In this document: positions 1-9,624 of the stretch, one piece after another
Layout of the letters: every line of letters begins with the position of its first letter
Numbering within the stretch: position 1 is the first letter of the stretch
Assembly (NCBI GenBank): GCA_024636315.1
Contig: JAGXHJ010000046.1
Span: 1 to 33,606 of the forward strand
Direction: 5' to 3'
DNA length: 33,606 bases
Source of the DNA: Methylophaga sp.
GTDB lineage: Bacteria > Pseudomonadota > Gammaproteobacteria > Nitrosococcales > Methylophagaceae
Notes under the pieces: model-generated
What the model saw: only the letters and a program-made list of their open reading frames with translations
What the model was told of the DNA's origin: nothing
Databases searched by the model: none
Position numbers and translations under genes: made by a program

Positions 1-200
1 ATGACTCTACGGCAACAAAAAGCCTTTTCTAACATTATTCTCCACTGTTCGCTAACGCTCTCTATTACGAAAATGCAAAAACGCGTTGCCTACTGGCGAC
101 TAATCGACCTCGCTTCGCTCTCCATGTCGATCAGCGGTTGATAACGCCGTAACGAGATATCTCTTGCTAAAAAGTAAATGATATAGCTATAAGACGAGTC
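1..200. other. Flank with no recognised gene; imperfect short repeats
   Basis: A plus-strand frame is open from base 1 to a TGA at 139-141 (46 codons), but its translation resembles no family I know and may be chance or the tail of a gene outside the window. The stretch holds an imperfect direct repeat (CGCTAACGCTCTC at 50-62, CGCTTCGCTCTC at 111-122), a 6-bp inverted repeat ATCGAC/GTCGAT (103-108, 126-131) and a perfect palindrome GAGATATCTC at 154-163. One of these could help end malic enzyme transcription, but no U-run follows any of them. Confidence 0.3.
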
Positions 201-1895
201 CTAATCAGCAACCCGTGTATATTTTCGATAGTCAGGTAACCAAAACTGCTTTTCAATCGCCGCGAGTAACTCATCATCTGTCATCTTTGGTGCAACACCT
301 TGTTGTTGTCCCATCTTACTGATGGCAAAAGCCATTTTTTTACTCAAATTAGCAATTTCAGTTAATGGTGGCAGTAACGCTCCTTGCCCAGTCCTTAATA
401 TCGGTGAAGCTTGAGCCAATTGTTCACTGGCTACAACAAGCATTTCATCAGTTACTCGGGTGATACCGCCAGCAACCACCGCCAAACCAAACCCAGGGAA
501 GATGTAACTATTATTACATTGTGGAATGACATAGTGCTGCTCTTGATATTCGACAGGTTTAAATGGGCTACCCGTGGCAATAATGGCTAGACCCTTTGTC
601 CAGTTTAATAATTGTTCAGGTGTGGCTTCAATTTGGCGTGAAGGGTTACTTAAGGGCAGGATTATAGGTCGCTCGCAATTTGAAGACATGGTTTCAATCA
701 AGCCTTGGGTGAACAAGCCTGCTTGGCCTGATACGCCAACTAATACCGTAGGCCTGGCAAATTTAACCACTTCCGATAAAGAAGCATAATCATCACTAAG
801 AGACCAATCGGCTACTACTGATTTAGCTTGAATTAATGCCTGTTGAAAATTAGGCAGGCCAATCATGCCTTCAGTCAATAAGCCATGACGATCAACCATA
901 TAGACTTGGCTACGAGCTTGTTGCTCTGACAATCCTTCAGAGCACATTTGTACAATAATTTGTTCTGCAATGCCACAACCCGCCGAGCCCGCTCCAGCAA
1001 ATAATACTCGTTGCTGACTTAATCGTTCATTTTTAGCATAACTAGCAGCTAACAGCGTGCCGACAGTGACCGCCGCAGTACCTTGAATATCGTCATTAAA
1101 GCAGCATATTTCATCACGGCAGCGAGTGAGTAATGGCAAGGCATTGGTTTGATTAAAATCTTCAAACTGTAGCAATACTTCAGGCCAGCGTTTTTTAACC
1201 GCTTTAATAAACAAGTCCAAAAATTCATCGTATTCAGCTTGTTCAATACGAGGATGATGCCAGCCGATATAATAGGGATCATTTAATAACTGCTGATTAT
1301 TTGTACCGACATCCAACATGATAGGCAAAGTATAAGCTGGGCTAATACCGCCACAAGCGGTATATAAAGATAATTTACCAATGGGTATGCCCATACCACC
1401 GACACCTTGATCACCAAGACCTAAAATACGACTCCCATCGGTTACTACAATAACTTTTACATTGCTCTTAGTCACATTTGCTAGCATTTCATCAATATGC
1501 TCACGATCAGGGTAAGCAATAAATAAACCTCGTGCTCGTCGGTATATTTCAGAAAAACGCTCACAGGCATCACCCACTGTAGGGGTGTAAATGATTGGCA
1601 TCATCTCTTCGAGATGATCTTGTACCAAACGGTAATATAACGTTTCATTACTGTCTTGAGTGGCACGAAGAAAAATATGTTTATTGATGGGCTCGTCAAA
1701 ACTTGAATATTGCTGGTAGGCACGAGCAACTTGTTGTTCTATTGTTTCAAATCGTCTAGGTAACAAGCCCATCAAATTAAAATCTTTACGTTCTTGATCA
1801 TCAAAGGCACAGCCTTTATTAAGCAATGACATATTTAATAGCGTTGGTCCCGAAGAAGAAATTTTTATTGAACGTAAAGGCTTATTGGTATTCAT
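201..1895 (-). CDS. maeA: NAD-dependent malic enzyme (malate dehydrogenase, oxaloacetate-decarboxylating)
   Basis: This 564-residue cytosolic enzyme oxidatively decarboxylates malate to pyruvate and CO2, linking the TCA cycle to the pyruvate pool. Visible family signatures are YTPTVG with the catalytic Tyr at 103, the catalytic Lys at 174 in GMGIPIGKL, metal ligands Glu245-Asp246 (FEDF) and Asp269 (FNDDIQGT), and the Rossmann motif GAGSAG at 301-306. These positions sit 9-10 residues before those of the human enzyme. Length matches the large-subunit SfcA/MaeA class rather than the ~760-residue MaeB fusion. It begins with ATG behind a weak ribosome site and stands alone, with a possible promoter at 1918-1946. 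Preference for NAD over NADP is inferred from the family, not read from the sequence. Confidence 0.95.
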   Translation of the reverse strand: MNTNKPLRSIKISSSGPTLLNMSLLNKGCAFDDQERKDFNLMGLLPRRFETIEQQVARAYQQYSSFDEPINKHIFLRATQDSNETLYYRLVQDHLEEMMPIIYTPTVGDACERFSEIYRRARGLFIAYPDREHIDEMLANVTKSNVKVIVVTDGSRILGLGDQGVGGMGIPIGKLSLYTACGGISPAYTLPIMLDVGTNNQQLLNDPYYIGWHHPRIEQAEYDEFLDLFIKAVKKRWPEVLLQFEDFNQTNALPLLTRCRDEICCFNDDIQGTAAVTVGTLLAASYAKNERLSQQRVLFAGAGSAGCGIAEQIIVQMCSEGLSEQQARSQVYMVDRHGLLTEGMIGLPNFQQALIQAKSVVADWSLSDDYASLSEVVKFARPTVLVGVSGQAGLFTQGLIETMSSNCERPIILPLSNPSRQIEATPEQLLNWTKGLAIIATGSPFKPVEYQEQHYVIPQCNNSYIFPGFGLAVVAGGITRVTDEMLVVASEQLAQASPILRTGQGALLPPLTEIANLSKKMAFAISKMGQQQGVAPKMTDDELLAAIEKQFWLPDYRKYTRVAD

Positions 1896-1917
1896 GGATA
1901 CTCAACTTTTAGAATTA

Positions 1918-1946
1918 TTTCTAGATTTTATTACATCAAGGGTCAA
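1918..1946 (-). promoter_or_regulatory. Possible malic enzyme promoter
   Basis: On the minus strand TTGACC (1941-1946) is followed after 17 nt by TAGAAA (1918-1923), about 25 nt before the start codon. The -35 matches the sigma-70 consensus at five of six bases; the -10 matches at only four. Confidence 0.35.
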
Positions 1947-2445
1947 CCAGTTATAGTTCAGATAAGCGTTCTGTGCAAACTTAATTGTTGAGCTAATTAA
2001 TAATTCATTACATAAACGTGAGCTATAGCATTGATGTTAGTGAAAACTTTTCTTAAGAAGAGCAAAAAAGAAACAAACAATTAGAAATAATGTAATTATA
2101 GCTTTAGATGGTAATCGTCTATTATTAGTGTTTATATCTATTAATCTTGCTGCTCATTGAATATTCTCAAGCATAGAATTTAAACATTATTTACTACATG
2201 ATCTAAAAATTTCTGGGGGCAATTTCTTTCCGTAAGCCCTGCATAAATACCATTTCACAATTTTACTGCGTAGCAGATCATGGTTTATATTACGGGAGGT
2301 CAGTAATGATTATGATATAGACGGCAATCTGCTTACGTTCATTCAGATAAGTCCTGACCAAATCAACCTATTATTTATTATTGCAGTAGGGAAGTTTATA
2401 ACTTTTAAAAGCACGGTGTGAGCGCGTGTGCTTATTGGCATGGAA

Positions 2446-2477
2446 AGGTAGATTCGCATATAGATGTGAACCTACCT
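2446..2477. repeat. Long intergenic hairpin downstream of the SUF operon
   Basis: AGGTAG (2446-2451) pairs with CTACCT (2472-2477), and TTCGCAT (2453-2459) pairs with ATGTGAA (2464-2470) through one wobble, around a 4-nt loop. The 14-position stem has a single mismatch (2452/2471). It lies about 60 nt past the sufT stop. Read on the minus strand it is followed only by TTTCC, so it is at best a weak intrinsic terminator; protection of the mRNA 3' end is another possibility. Confidence 0.55.
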
Positions 2478-2535
2478 AGCCAAAATATTTGCTTATTATG
2501 AGGGTGGCAGTTTTAACTAAAATATCAAAAACTTT

Positions 2536-2871
2536 TTAAAACATACCCAGTTGTAATTGGGCGGCTTCATTCATCATATCTTTGGTCCAAGGTGGATCCC
2601 AGACTAGTTCAACGTTAACCTCATTAACATTGGCTACTGTAGCAACTTTGGCTTCTATTTCACCCGGAAATGACTGTGCCACGGGGCAACCCGGTGCTGT
2701 TAACGTCATGTTTATTGCTACGTTATAGTCTTCACTCACCGTAATGTCGTAAATCAGCCCCAATTCGTAGATATTGATCGGTATTTCTGGATCATAGATG
2801 GTTTGTAACATCTCGATCACATCTTCTTTAACTTCTTCTGGGCTCATTTCAAAATCCTCTTTAGTCATCAT
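2536..2871 (-). CDS. sufT: SufT-type DUF59/MIP18 family Fe-S maturation factor
   Basis: This 111-residue protein is a single MIP18/DUF59 domain. Signatures are DPEIPINIYELGLIYD at 27-42, the conserved cysteine Cys62 in LTAPGCP, and VWDPPW at 90-95. SufT proteins act as accessory factors for delivery or maturation of Fe-S clusters under high demand; the exact chemistry is unsettled. It is the last gene of the SUF operon, 14 nt after sufU, which supports the assignment over the other DUF59 relatives such as PaaD. Two adjacent ATG codons begin the frame; the first is used here and the choice shifts the protein by one residue. Confidence 0.9.
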   Translation of the reverse strand: MMTKEDFEMSPEEVKEDVIEMLQTIYDPEIPINIYELGLIYDITVSEDYNVAINMTLTAPGCPVAQSFPGEIEAKVATVANVNEVNVELVWDPPWTKDMMNEAAQLQLGMF

Positions 2872-2885
2872 CTTTTTTATCCGCC

Positions 2886-3338
2886 TTATTCAGTTGACAC
2901 TGAAATGTCATGATCGCTATCCATTGCTGCATGTAGCGTGTGCCATGACAAAGTGGCACATTTTACTCGAGCGGGAAATTCTTTGACGCCACTCAGCACA
3001 GCCAATTTCCCTAAAGATGATGAATCAATCTCTTCACCCGTCATTTGCTTGTGTACCAACTCATAAAGAGTTTCGGCTTCGGCCAAGGTTTTGCCCTTAA
3101 GCGCCTCAGTCATCAAGGATGCTGAAGCCACAGAAATGGCGCAACCACTGCCTTGAAAGCTCACATCTTCAATGACATCACCATTTAGTTTCAAGAACAC
3201 AACTAACGTATCACCGCATAGTGGATTATTGCCATGAGCCAGATGATTCGCATTGGTCATGTCACGAAAGTTTCGTGGCTTTTTATTGTGATCCATGATC
3301 ACTTCTTGATATAAATCTCGTAAATCTGCATTACTCAT
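2886..3338 (-). CDS. sufU: SufU-type scaffold / sulfurtransferase protein
   Basis: This 150-residue IscU-fold protein has the three family cysteines: Cys41 with Asp43 (NPLCGD), Cys66 (GSGCAIS) and Cys127 (ARVKCATLSW). The second and third cysteines are 61 residues apart, about 18 more than in IscU, which is the mark of the SufU class. In Bacillus subtilis SufU is a zinc-containing partner that takes persulfide sulfur from SufS. It probably does so here, since no sufE gene lies in the cluster. The ATG shares one base with the sufS stop (TAATG), implying translational coupling. An older description as a NifU-like or IscU scaffold is possible, but the insertion favours SufU. Confidence 0.93.
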   Translation of the reverse strand: MSNADLRDLYQEVIMDHNKKPRNFRDMTNANHLAHGNNPLCGDTLVVFLKLNGDVIEDVSFQGSGCAISVASASLMTEALKGKTLAEAETLYELVHKQMTGEEIDSSSLGKLAVLSGVKEFPARVKCATLSWHTLHAAMDSDHDISVSTE

Positions 3339-4561
3339 TAAGCAAATAGCTCCTGTACTTTCTTGATTCCGCCAACAAGGGCATCTATTTCGTCAAAGGT
3401 ATTGTAAAAAGCGAATGATGCACGAGCTGTCGCTGGTATACCAAAGAATTGCATGACGGGCTGCGCACAATGATGTCCGGTCCGTATTGCTAAACCTTGT
3501 TGATCAAAAATGGTACCAACATCATGCGGATGAACACCCTCGATCATAAAGGACAAAACACTCGCCTTTTGTGCTGCAGTACCAATAATTCTGACACCTG
3601 GTAACGCAGTCACTTTTTCGGTAGCCGCAATTAATAAGGCATGTTCATGAGCAGCCAAATTAGCGATACCAAGATTATTCATATAATCAATGGCGGCACC
3701 TAGGCCGATAGCACCCGAAATATTTGGCGTGCCAGCTTCGAATTTATACGGTAATTCATTGTATTCGGTGTGAGCAAAACTAACTGATAAGATCATATCG
3801 CCGCCACCCTGCCAAGGTGACATCGCTTCTAATAACGCTTGTTTACCATAAAGCGCACCGATGCCTGTTGGTGCAAACATTTTATGCCCTGAAAACACAT
3901 AAAAATCACAATCTAAATCTTGTACATCAACAATCATATGTGGCACTGCTTGAGCGCCATCTACTAAGACCGGTATATTTTTAGCATGGGCTCGGGCAAT
4001 CATGTCTTTAATAGGATTAATTGTGCCCAAAGCATTCGATACATGGCCTATCGCCATAATTTTAGTTTTACTGGTCAGTAATTCATCGAGTGTTGATAAA
4101 TCGAGTTCGCCGACGGTTGTCATCGGAATAACGTTCAGTTTCGCACCGGTTTGTTCACACAACATTTGCCAAGGCACAATATTCGCGTGGTGTTCCATGT
4201 GACTTATTAGTATCTCGTCACCGGCTTGTAATTGTGGACGCACAAAGCTTTGTGCCACTAAATTAACGGCTTCAGTTGCACCACGTACAAAGATAATTTC
4301 TTTATCAGACTTTGCATTAACAAAACCACGTACCTTATCGCGCGCAGCTTCATAAGCATCGGTAGCTCGCTGACTCAATCGATGCACACCACGATGAACA
4401 TTAGCATTATCTTGTCGATAATAATCAGCAACAGCATCAATTACTTGATTCGGCTTCTGACTACTGGCCGCATTATCTAAATACACTAAGGGATGGCCAT
4501 TTATTTGCTGATGCAATATTGGAAAGTCTTGTCTAATAGCAGCAAGATCTAACATGCTCAT
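3338..4561 (-). CDS. sufS: Cysteine desulfurase SufS (class II)
   Basis: This 407-residue PLP enzyme removes sulfur from cysteine as a persulfide for Fe-S assembly and releases alanine. The PLP-binding Lys is Lys227 in FSGHKMF, the cofactor-stacking His lies in the EHHAN stretch near 124, and Asp201 (VDGAQ) faces the pyridine nitrogen. The catalytic cysteine is Cys365 in RTGHHCAQP, one position from E. coli SufS Cys364. The short active-site loop around that cysteine marks the class II (SufS/CsdA) rather than IscS type. The start ATG overlaps the sufD stop by 4 nt (ATGA), and its own stop overlaps sufU. Confidence 0.97.
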   Translation of the reverse strand: MSMLDLAAIRQDFPILHQQINGHPLVYLDNAASSQKPNQVIDAVADYYRQDNANVHRGVHRLSQRATDAYEAARDKVRGFVNAKSDKEIIFVRGATEAVNLVAQSFVRPQLQAGDEILISHMEHHANIVPWQMLCEQTGAKLNVIPMTTVGELDLSTLDELLTSKTKIMAIGHVSNALGTINPIKDMIARAHAKNIPVLVDGAQAVPHMIVDVQDLDCDFYVFSGHKMFAPTGIGALYGKQALLEAMSPWQGGGDMILSVSFAHTEYNELPYKFEAGTPNISGAIGLGAAIDYMNNLGIANLAAHEHALLIAATEKVTALPGVRIIGTAAQKASVLSFMIEGVHPHDVGTIFDQQGLAIRTGHHCAQPVMQFFGIPATARASFAFYNTFDEIDALVGGIKKVQELFA

Positions 4562-5883
4562 GCTATTACTCCCACTCTTTCACCACCAGCGCGAGGTAAA
4601 TGATGTTCAACCAATGCTGATAAAGCATTTCTAATATCTTCTGCAGGAATACGTTCTAAGACTTCCACTGCAAAGGCATGAGTTAACAAACTACGCGCAC
4701 TCACTTCATCTAAACCACGGGTACGTAGAAAGAACAAATGATCATCATTCAATTGACCAACGGTGCTGCCATGACCACATTTAACATCATCAGCATAAAT
4801 TTCCATCTCAGGCTTGGTATCGATCTCACAACCACGTGATAGCAACATATTGCGGTTACTTTGATTCGAGTCTGTTTTCTGAGCATCTTTATGTACAATC
4901 ACTTTGCCATTGAATACTGCATGGCTATTGCCATCTAATACGCCTTTGTACAATTCATCACTAGTGGTATTTGGCACAAAATGATCGATACGTGTGTGAT
5001 TATCAACGTGTTGTTCGCCGGTCACTAGATACAATCCATCCATGGTGACATGTGACTGCTCACCTAATAATTGACTATGCACATCATTGCGCGCGAGCTT
5101 GCCACCCAAAGAAATATTATTAGTATTCCAATGACTACTTGCCGCTTGTTTGGCAGCTAAAGTAGCAATGTGAAAGGCATTTTTAGATTCTTGCTGTAAT
5201 TTATAGTGATTTAAAGTTGCTTTATACGCTAACACCACTTCAGTCACGACATTGGTCAATGAAACCGATTCATTTAAACCGACATAATGTTCAACCACTG
5301 TCGCTTGGCTCGATTCACCCAGCACGATTACATTACGTAAATGACTGGCCAATGCCTCTGTTGTTCCGGTATTAATGACTAATAACTCAATCGACTTAGC
5401 TATTTGAGTGTCACCATCCACACTAATGACAGTCCCTTCTTGCATCAAAAAGGTATTCAGTGCATTAAAACCCGCTTTTTCAGGGTTAATCTGATTGCCA
5501 AGATGAGGTTGGGCTAGCTCTAATCCAGCTGATAATGGACGAATGACTAAACCTGCAGGCAGATCATCGAGCTGAGACAGCTCCGTCGAGAATACGCCAT
5601 CAATAATAACAACTCGGTACGCGTCTTTTAATAAAGCCAGCTTTTCACACTGTTCAGTAGTAATAGAGTTTGCTTCAGCTTGATGTGTGAATGCTTGCTG
5701 ACCCAATTCCCACAAACTGGTGTATTTCCAATCCTCTTCTTTTTTAACTGGCAAGCCATGGTGATTAAATTGCGTTAATGCCTTTAATCGCATGCTGTTT
5801 AACCAAGCAAGCTCTTGCCCTGGCAACATTTTTTCTTTAGCAACACTAGAAAAAGGTGTCACCAAATCGGTGAGCTTTTTCAT
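4558..5883 (-). CDS. sufD: Fe-S cluster assembly protein SufD
   Basis: This 441-residue protein is the SufD half of the SufBC2D scaffold complex, needed for iron acquisition and cluster assembly in the cytosol. The C-terminal parallel-helix core carries the segment [12 protein letters not shown] with Cys369 and His371, which align with E. coli SufD Cys358 and His360 at the SufB-SufD interface. The closing [14 protein letters not shown] segment is typical of the SufC-contacting helices. It overlaps sufC and sufS by 4 nt on each side, so the three are translated as a coupled block. Confidence 0.96.
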   Translation of the reverse strand: MKKLTDLVTPFSSVAKEKMLPGQELAWLNSMRLKALTQFNHHGLPVKKEEDWKYTSLWELGQQAFTHQAEANSITTEQCEKLALLKDAYRVVIIDGVFSTELSQLDDLPAGLVIRPLSAGLELAQPHLGNQINPEKAGFNALNTFLMQEGTVISVDGDTQIAKSIELLVINTGTTEALASHLRNVIVLGESSQATVVEHYVGLNESVSLTNVVTEVVLAYKATLNHYKLQQESKNAFHIATLAAKQAASSHWNTNNISLGGKLARNDVHSQLLGEQSHVTMDGLYLVTGEQHVDNHTRIDHFVPNTTSDELYKGVLDGNSHAVFNGKVIVHKDAQKTDSNQSNRNMLLSRGCEIDTKPEMEIYADDVKCGHGSTVGQLNDDHLFFLRTRGLDEVSARSLLTHAFAVEVLERIPAEDIRNALSALVEHHLPRAGGERVGVIA

Positions 5884-6641
5884 ACTGGCAGGCCCTCCGC
5901 TTCTTCAGCGATCCAGGTATAACCTGTTTTTTCAAGTTCTTTCGCTAACTCTTTATCGCCAGATTTGACGATACGTCCTTCAGAAAGCACATGAACAAAA
6001 TCAGGCACTATATAATCAAGTAAGCGTTGATAATGCGTGATCATAATAATAGAACGATCTTGTGAACGTAGAGCATTAACGCCATCAGAGACAGTTTTTA
6101 AAGCATCTATATCTAAACCAGAATCCGTTTCATCAAGGATTGCTAATGACGGTTCTAACAATGCCATTTGCAAGATTTCATTCCGTTTTTTCTCACCGCC
6201 AGAGAAACCTTCGTTTACGCTACGGTGCAAAAACTGTTCGTCCATTTTTACTAACTGCATTTTGCTACGGACCAGCGATAAAAAATCGATAGCATCTAGA
6301 TCATCTAAACCTTGATATTTACGGACCGCATTCAATGCCGCTTTTAACAAGTAAATATTACTGACACCAGGAATTTCTACGGGATATTGGAAAGCCAGAA
6401 ATATACCACGTTGTGCCCGTTCTTCCGGCGCCAGTGACAGTAGGTTTTCTTCTTTATAAATGACTTCACCTTGCGTAATCTCGTAACCATCACGGCCAGC
6501 GAGCACGTTCGATAAGGTACTTTTTCCAGCACCATTGGGACCCATAATGGCATGTACTTCACCGGCATTCACAGTCAAATTGATACCGCGAAGAATTTCT
6601 TTGCCATCAATGCTGGCATGGAGGTTTTTAATTACTAACAT
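5880..6641 (-). CDS. sufC: SUF system ABC ATPase SufC
   Basis: This 253-residue soluble ABC-type ATPase drives shape changes in the SufBC2D scaffold. The Walker A motif GPNGAGKS spans 34-41, the signature FSGGEKKR spans 146-153, Walker B ends at Asp170-Glu171 (LAILDE), and the switch His is His203 (ITHYQRL). KKR after the signature is characteristic of SufC. It begins with ATG 68 nt downstream of sufB, the only sizeable gap within the operon, and overlaps sufD by 4 nt. Confidence 0.97.
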   Translation of the reverse strand: MLVIKNLHASIDGKEILRGINLTVNAGEVHAIMGPNGAGKSTLSNVLAGRDGYEITQGEVIYKEENLLSLAPEERAQRGIFLAFQYPVEIPGVSNIYLLKAALNAVRKYQGLDDLDAIDFLSLVRSKMQLVKMDEQFLHRSVNEGFSGGEKKRNEILQMALLEPSLAILDETDSGLDIDALKTVSDGVNALRSQDRSIIMITHYQRLLDYIVPDFVHVLSEGRIVKSGDKELAKELEKTGYTWIAEEAEGLPV

Positions 6642-6675
6642 GTATTTATTTCTCTCTAACTATATTTATGAATTT

Positions 6676-6719
6676 GGTAGGAACGTGCTTATGTGCAAAA
6701 ACACTAAACTTAGCCTACC
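6676..6719 (-). repeat. sufB-sufC intercistronic inverted repeat
   Basis: GGTAGG (6676-6681) and CCTACC (6714-6719) are exact inverted repeats across 32 nt, with one arm inside the last codons of sufB. In the mRNA they could form a stem between sufB and sufC. The loop is large and no U-run follows, so it is not an intrinsic terminator. It may tune or protect the message, or be chance. Confidence 0.3.
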
Positions 6720-8158
6720 GATCCTTCCAGTGATAAACCCAGTAGATTTTGTGCTTCAACAGCAAATTCCATCGGTAACTCACGAATAACTTGCTTACAA
6801 AAACCATTAACTATCATGGATACCGCATCTTCCAAATCTAAACCACGTTGCTTACAGTAAAACAATTGGTCTTCGCTTATTTTTGAGGTCGATGCTTCAT
6901 GTTCCACTTGTGCAGTTGGATTTTTAACCTCTATATACGGGAAGGTATGTGCCGCCGATAAATCGCCGATCAATAGAGAATCACATTCGGTGTAGTTACG
7001 GGAATTCTCAGCATTTGGCCCCATACGCACTAATCCACGATAGGCATTTTGAGAACGACCAGCTGAAATACCTTTTGAAATAACGGTTGAACTGGTATTT
7101 TTACCCAGGTGAACCATTTTTGTGCCGGTATCCGCTTGCTGCATATTATTGGTCACAGCAACAGAATAAAATTCACCGACTGAGTTATCACCCTGCAAAA
7201 TCACGCTAGGATATTTCCAAGTAATCGCTGAACCCGTTTCAACTTGTGTCCATGACACTTTAGAGCTTTCCCCCCGACATGCCGCACGCTTGGTCACAAA
7301 GTTAAAAATGCCGCCGCGACCATTTTCATCGCCTGGGTACCAGTTTTGAACCGTTGAGTATTTAATTTGAGCACGATCATGTGCAACCAATTCAACCACT
7401 GCCGCATGCAACTGATTTTCATCACGCATAGGTGCTGTACACCCTTCCAAATAACTGACATATGAATCATCATCAGCAATTATTAGGGTACGTTCAAATT
7501 GCCCAGTGTTAGCAGCATTGATACGGAAATAGGTTGATAACTCCATCGGACAGCGAGTGCCTTTAGGAATATAGACAAAAGAGCCATCACTAAACACCGC
7601 TGAGTTTAACGCTGCATAGAAATTATCTTTGTAGGGAACGACACTACCCAGATATTTTTTTATCAATTCAGGATGTGCATGCACCGCTTTCGAAAATGGC
7701 ATAAAGATAATGCCTTCTTCCGCTAATTTGTCCTGAAAGGTATTTGCAACAGAGACACTATCAAATACAGCATCAACCGCCACACCAGCTAAACGAGCAC
7801 GCTCATCTAGAGGCACACCGAGTTTTTCATAAGTGCGTAATAATTCAGGATCGACCTCATCTAAGCTTTTAGGTCCATCAGTTTTTTTCTTTGGTGCCGA
7901 ATAGTAACTAATTGCTTGATAATCAATCTCAGGATAATGAACGTGCGCCCATTTAGGCGTTTCTAGGGTAAGCCAGTGATAATAAGCTTTTAGTCGCCAC
8001 TCCAATAAGAATTCAGGCTCACCTTTAATACGTGAAATTTCACGTACTGTTTCTTCGCTCAATCCTGGTGGCAAACTATCCGACTCAATGTCAGAGATAA
8101 ATCCTGCAGAATATTCTTTAGGAACGAAATCTTCTATTTGCTGTTTTTGTTCAGCCAT
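6710..8158 (-). CDS. sufB: Fe-S cluster scaffold protein SufB
   Basis: SufB is the scaffold subunit of SufBC2D on which the new cluster is built. With the start chosen here it has 482 residues. Key residues are Cys392 in RNYTECDS and Glu421 in QVEHEAST, matching E. coli Cys405 and Glu434 at constant offset. The N-terminal helical region and the [17 protein letters not shown] stretch are typical. An upstream ATG at 8170 would add four residues, but AAGG directly abuts it. The ATG at 8158 has GGTGAG at workable spacing and begins MAEQ, so I prefer it. This start overlaps the end of the regulator gene by 8 nt, which argues for coupled synthesis. Confidence 0.95.
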   Translation of the reverse strand: MAEQKQQIEDFVPKEYSAGFISDIESDSLPPGLSEETVREISRIKGEPEFLLEWRLKAYYHWLTLETPKWAHVHYPEIDYQAISYYSAPKKKTDGPKSLDEVDPELLRTYEKLGVPLDERARLAGVAVDAVFDSVSVANTFQDKLAEEGIIFMPFSKAVHAHPELIKKYLGSVVPYKDNFYAALNSAVFSDGSFVYIPKGTRCPMELSTYFRINAANTGQFERTLIIADDDSYVSYLEGCTAPMRDENQLHAAVVELVAHDRAQIKYSTVQNWYPGDENGRGGIFNFVTKRAACRGESSKVSWTQVETGSAITWKYPSVILQGDNSVGEFYSVAVTNNMQQADTGTKMVHLGKNTSSTVISKGISAGRSQNAYRGLVRMGPNAENSRNYTECDSLLIGDLSAAHTFPYIEVKNPTAQVEHEASTSKISEDQLFYCKQRGLDLEDAVSMIVNGFCKQVIRELPMEFAVEAQNLLGLSLEGSVG

Positions 8159-8645
8159 TAATCTCACCATCCTTCGTTTTAACTAAAGCCATCGCACTTG
8201 TCGATGGATAAAAATGTATTGGGCTCACGCTTTCTGAAGCGACCTGCGGCACCAACATGTCGGATAATTTAACTTCATCCAACGCATGAAATACCGCATT
8301 ATTAATTCGCGTCCAGTTAGTCTGTATAGAGCAATGATTTTCTTGTTCACAATGACTTTCAGTGCCTACGCATTCGGTTAAGGCGATTGGGCCTTCTATT
8401 GCGGTAATAATTTCAGCAACCGATATTTTTTTGGGGCTACTATTCAAACTATATCCACCGTGTGCACCGCGTTCTGAAGTCAACAAATTCGCCTGTGATA
8501 ATGCTTTTAATACTTTTTTCACCGTTGGTAGTGGAACTTGTACCGCATCCGCAAGTGCATGGGCGCTGTGTTGCATCTCTGTTCTTTGAGCCAAATAGCT
8601 CATCAAAACAATACCGTAATCTGTTAATTTTCCCATTCGTAGCAT
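8151..8645 (-). CDS. Rrf2/IscR-family SUF operon regulator
   Basis: This 164-residue protein has an N-terminal winged helix-turn-helix ([14 protein letters not shown], then [21 protein letters not shown], wing GAHGGY) and three cysteines at 92, 99 and 105. E. coli IscR holds a [2Fe-2S] cluster with Cys92, Cys98 and Cys104, so cluster sensing is likely, though the first spacing is one residue longer. It heads the SUF operon and fits the Rrf2-type SUF regulators of proteobacteria. The frame stays open to a GTG at 8705, but that start would place the promoter inside the gene; the ATG at 8645 has AAGAGG at good spacing. It probably represses or tunes its own operon through the dyad at 8662-8682. 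Confidence 0.92.
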   Translation of the reverse strand: MLRMGKLTDYGIVLMSYLAQRTEMQHSAHALADAVQVPLPTVKKVLKALSQANLLTSERGAHGGYSLNSSPKKISVAEIITAIEGPIALTECVGTESHCEQENHCSIQTNWTRINNAVFHALDEVKLSDMLVPQVASESVSPIHFYPSTSAMALVKTKDGEING

Positions 8646-8661
8646 ATGGCGCCCTCTTAAT

Positions 8662-8698
8662 ATGGGACTATTATAGTACCATTTAAAATAATAACCAA
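8662..8698 (-). promoter_or_regulatory. SUF operon promoter with overlapping dyad operator
   Basis: On the minus strand TTGGTT (8693-8698) is followed after exactly 17 nt by a perfect TATAAT (8670-8675). The -10 box lies inside a dyad of two 10-bp arms around a single central base (8662-8671 and 8673-8682), reading ATGGGACTAT and ATAGTACCAT on the plus strand; nine of ten arm pairs are complementary. Predicted transcription starts near 8663, giving a leader of about 18 nt before the regulator ATG. A repressor bound here would block polymerase directly. The dyad does not obviously match the E. coli IscR type 1 or type 2 consensus. Confidence 0.75.
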
Positions 8699-8859
8699 GT
8701 TTCACGCTCAGTTATTTCAATTAATAATCCTTATAAAAATGTGAGAGAATGAATCCCGGTGAACTTTATCTGCTTTGTTGCTTACTAAAGAGAATCGTCA
8801 GTTTGCTGATGAACACTTACATTTACGTTAAATAACCTTTTAATTCGAGAATCATTTAA

Positions 8860-9546
8860 ATGAAATTAAAATCACTCGCAATTCTTCCTTTTTTATTTGG
8901 AGCCCCAGTAATGGCTGATACAAATGCCGCAAAACTAGATACTGAACAACAACAATTGAGCTATATTTTCGGCATTCAAGTCGGACAAAATATGATGTCT
9001 GAAGGTGTTGATTTAGAAATGGATGCCTTTACTGCTGGTGTAGCAGACATGTTTGCCGGTAAACAACCACAATTAGATCAAGCAGTAGCTGAAAAAGTCA
9101 TTGGCGCATTTCAACAGAAAAAAGCCCAAGAACTGGCTGAAGTCATGAATGCTAAACAAAAAGTTGCTCAGACATACCTTGATGAAAATGCCAAAAAAGA
9201 TGGCGTAGTCACCACAGCAAGCGGCTTACAATACACCATCATCAAAGAAGGTGATGGCGCAACACCGACTGAAACTGACAAAGTTATTGCACACTACAAA
9301 GGTACATTGTTAGACGGTACTGTATTTGATAGTTCATATGAGCGAGGTGAACCAGCGACATTCCCAGTTAACGGCGTAATCCAAGGCTGGCAAGAAACGT
9401 TACAATTGATGAAAGAAGGCGCTAAATGGCAAATCGTTGTACCTGCGAATTTAGCTTATGGTCCTCGCGGTGCAGGCCAAGGCTCGCCAATTGGTCCTAA
9501 TGAAACATTGATTTTTGATATTGAATTGATTGCAATTACCAAATAA
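8860..9546 (+). CDS. Periplasmic FKBP-type peptidyl-prolyl isomerase (FkpA/Mip-like)
   Basis: This 228-residue protein starts with a signal peptide (basic start, hydrophobic run to about 18, likely cut after PVMA), so it acts in the periplasm or is surface-attached. Residues 25-110 are the helical dimerisation region of FkpA/Mip proteins. Residues 120-228 are an FKBP domain with active-site positions Tyr146, Phe156-Asp157, Val173-Ile174, Trp177, Tyr200 and Phe219. It should catalyse cis-trans isomerisation of proline bonds and assist folding of exported proteins. It is transcribed away from the SUF operon and ends at a strong terminator. FkpA and Mip names are both used for this architecture, so no symbol is given. 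Confidence 0.93.
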   Translation: MKLKSLAILPFLFGAPVMADTNAAKLDTEQQQLSYIFGIQVGQNMMSEGVDLEMDAFTAGVADMFAGKQPQLDQAVAEKVIGAFQQKKAQELAEVMNAKQKVAQTYLDENAKKDGVVTTASGLQYTIIKEGDGATPTETDKVIAHYKGTLLDGTVFDSSYERGEPATFPVNGVIQGWQETLQLMKEGAKWQIVVPANLAYGPRGAGQGSPIGPNETLIFDIELIAITK

Positions 9547-9563
9547 TTTCAAACCCTTCAAAT

Positions 9564-9602
9564 AAAAAAGGCCATATCATTGAGTTGATATGGCCTTTTT
9601 TT
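9564..9602. terminator. Bidirectional intrinsic terminator
   Basis: GGCCATATCA (9570-9579) and TGATATGGCC (9586-9595) form a perfect 10-bp stem with a 6-nt loop. Six A bases precede it and seven T bases follow, so it has a U-run in either direction. It lies between two convergent genes, the FKBP isomerase and the acyltransferase. Confidence 0.95.
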
Positions 9603-9624
9603 ATAGCTTCTAGTACGTATCGAA

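Larger units (their letters stand above)
1896..2535. other. 640-nt intergenic region without a recognised gene
   Basis: No reading frame longer than about 60 codons is supported here on either strand, and base composition is more AT-rich than the flanking genes. What can be seen is a possible malic enzyme promoter at the left end, a long hairpin at 2446-2477, a CTGC-GTA-GCAG mini-hairpin at 2266-2276, and a widely spaced inverted repeat GGTCAG/CTGACC (2298-2303, 2354-2359). The stretch could be an eroded gene, a small RNA locus or plain spacer; the sequence alone does not decide. Confidence 0.4.

Noticed and set aside
1-141. Plus-strand 46-codon frame at the window edge
   Set aside because: It has no recognisable similarity, includes imperfect repeats, and cannot be judged without upstream sequence.
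8646-8705. Twenty-residue N-terminal extension of the SUF regulator from a GTG
   Set aside because: The promoter and its dyad lie within this stretch, the ATG at 8645 has a good ribosome site, and it gives cysteine positions like those of IscR.
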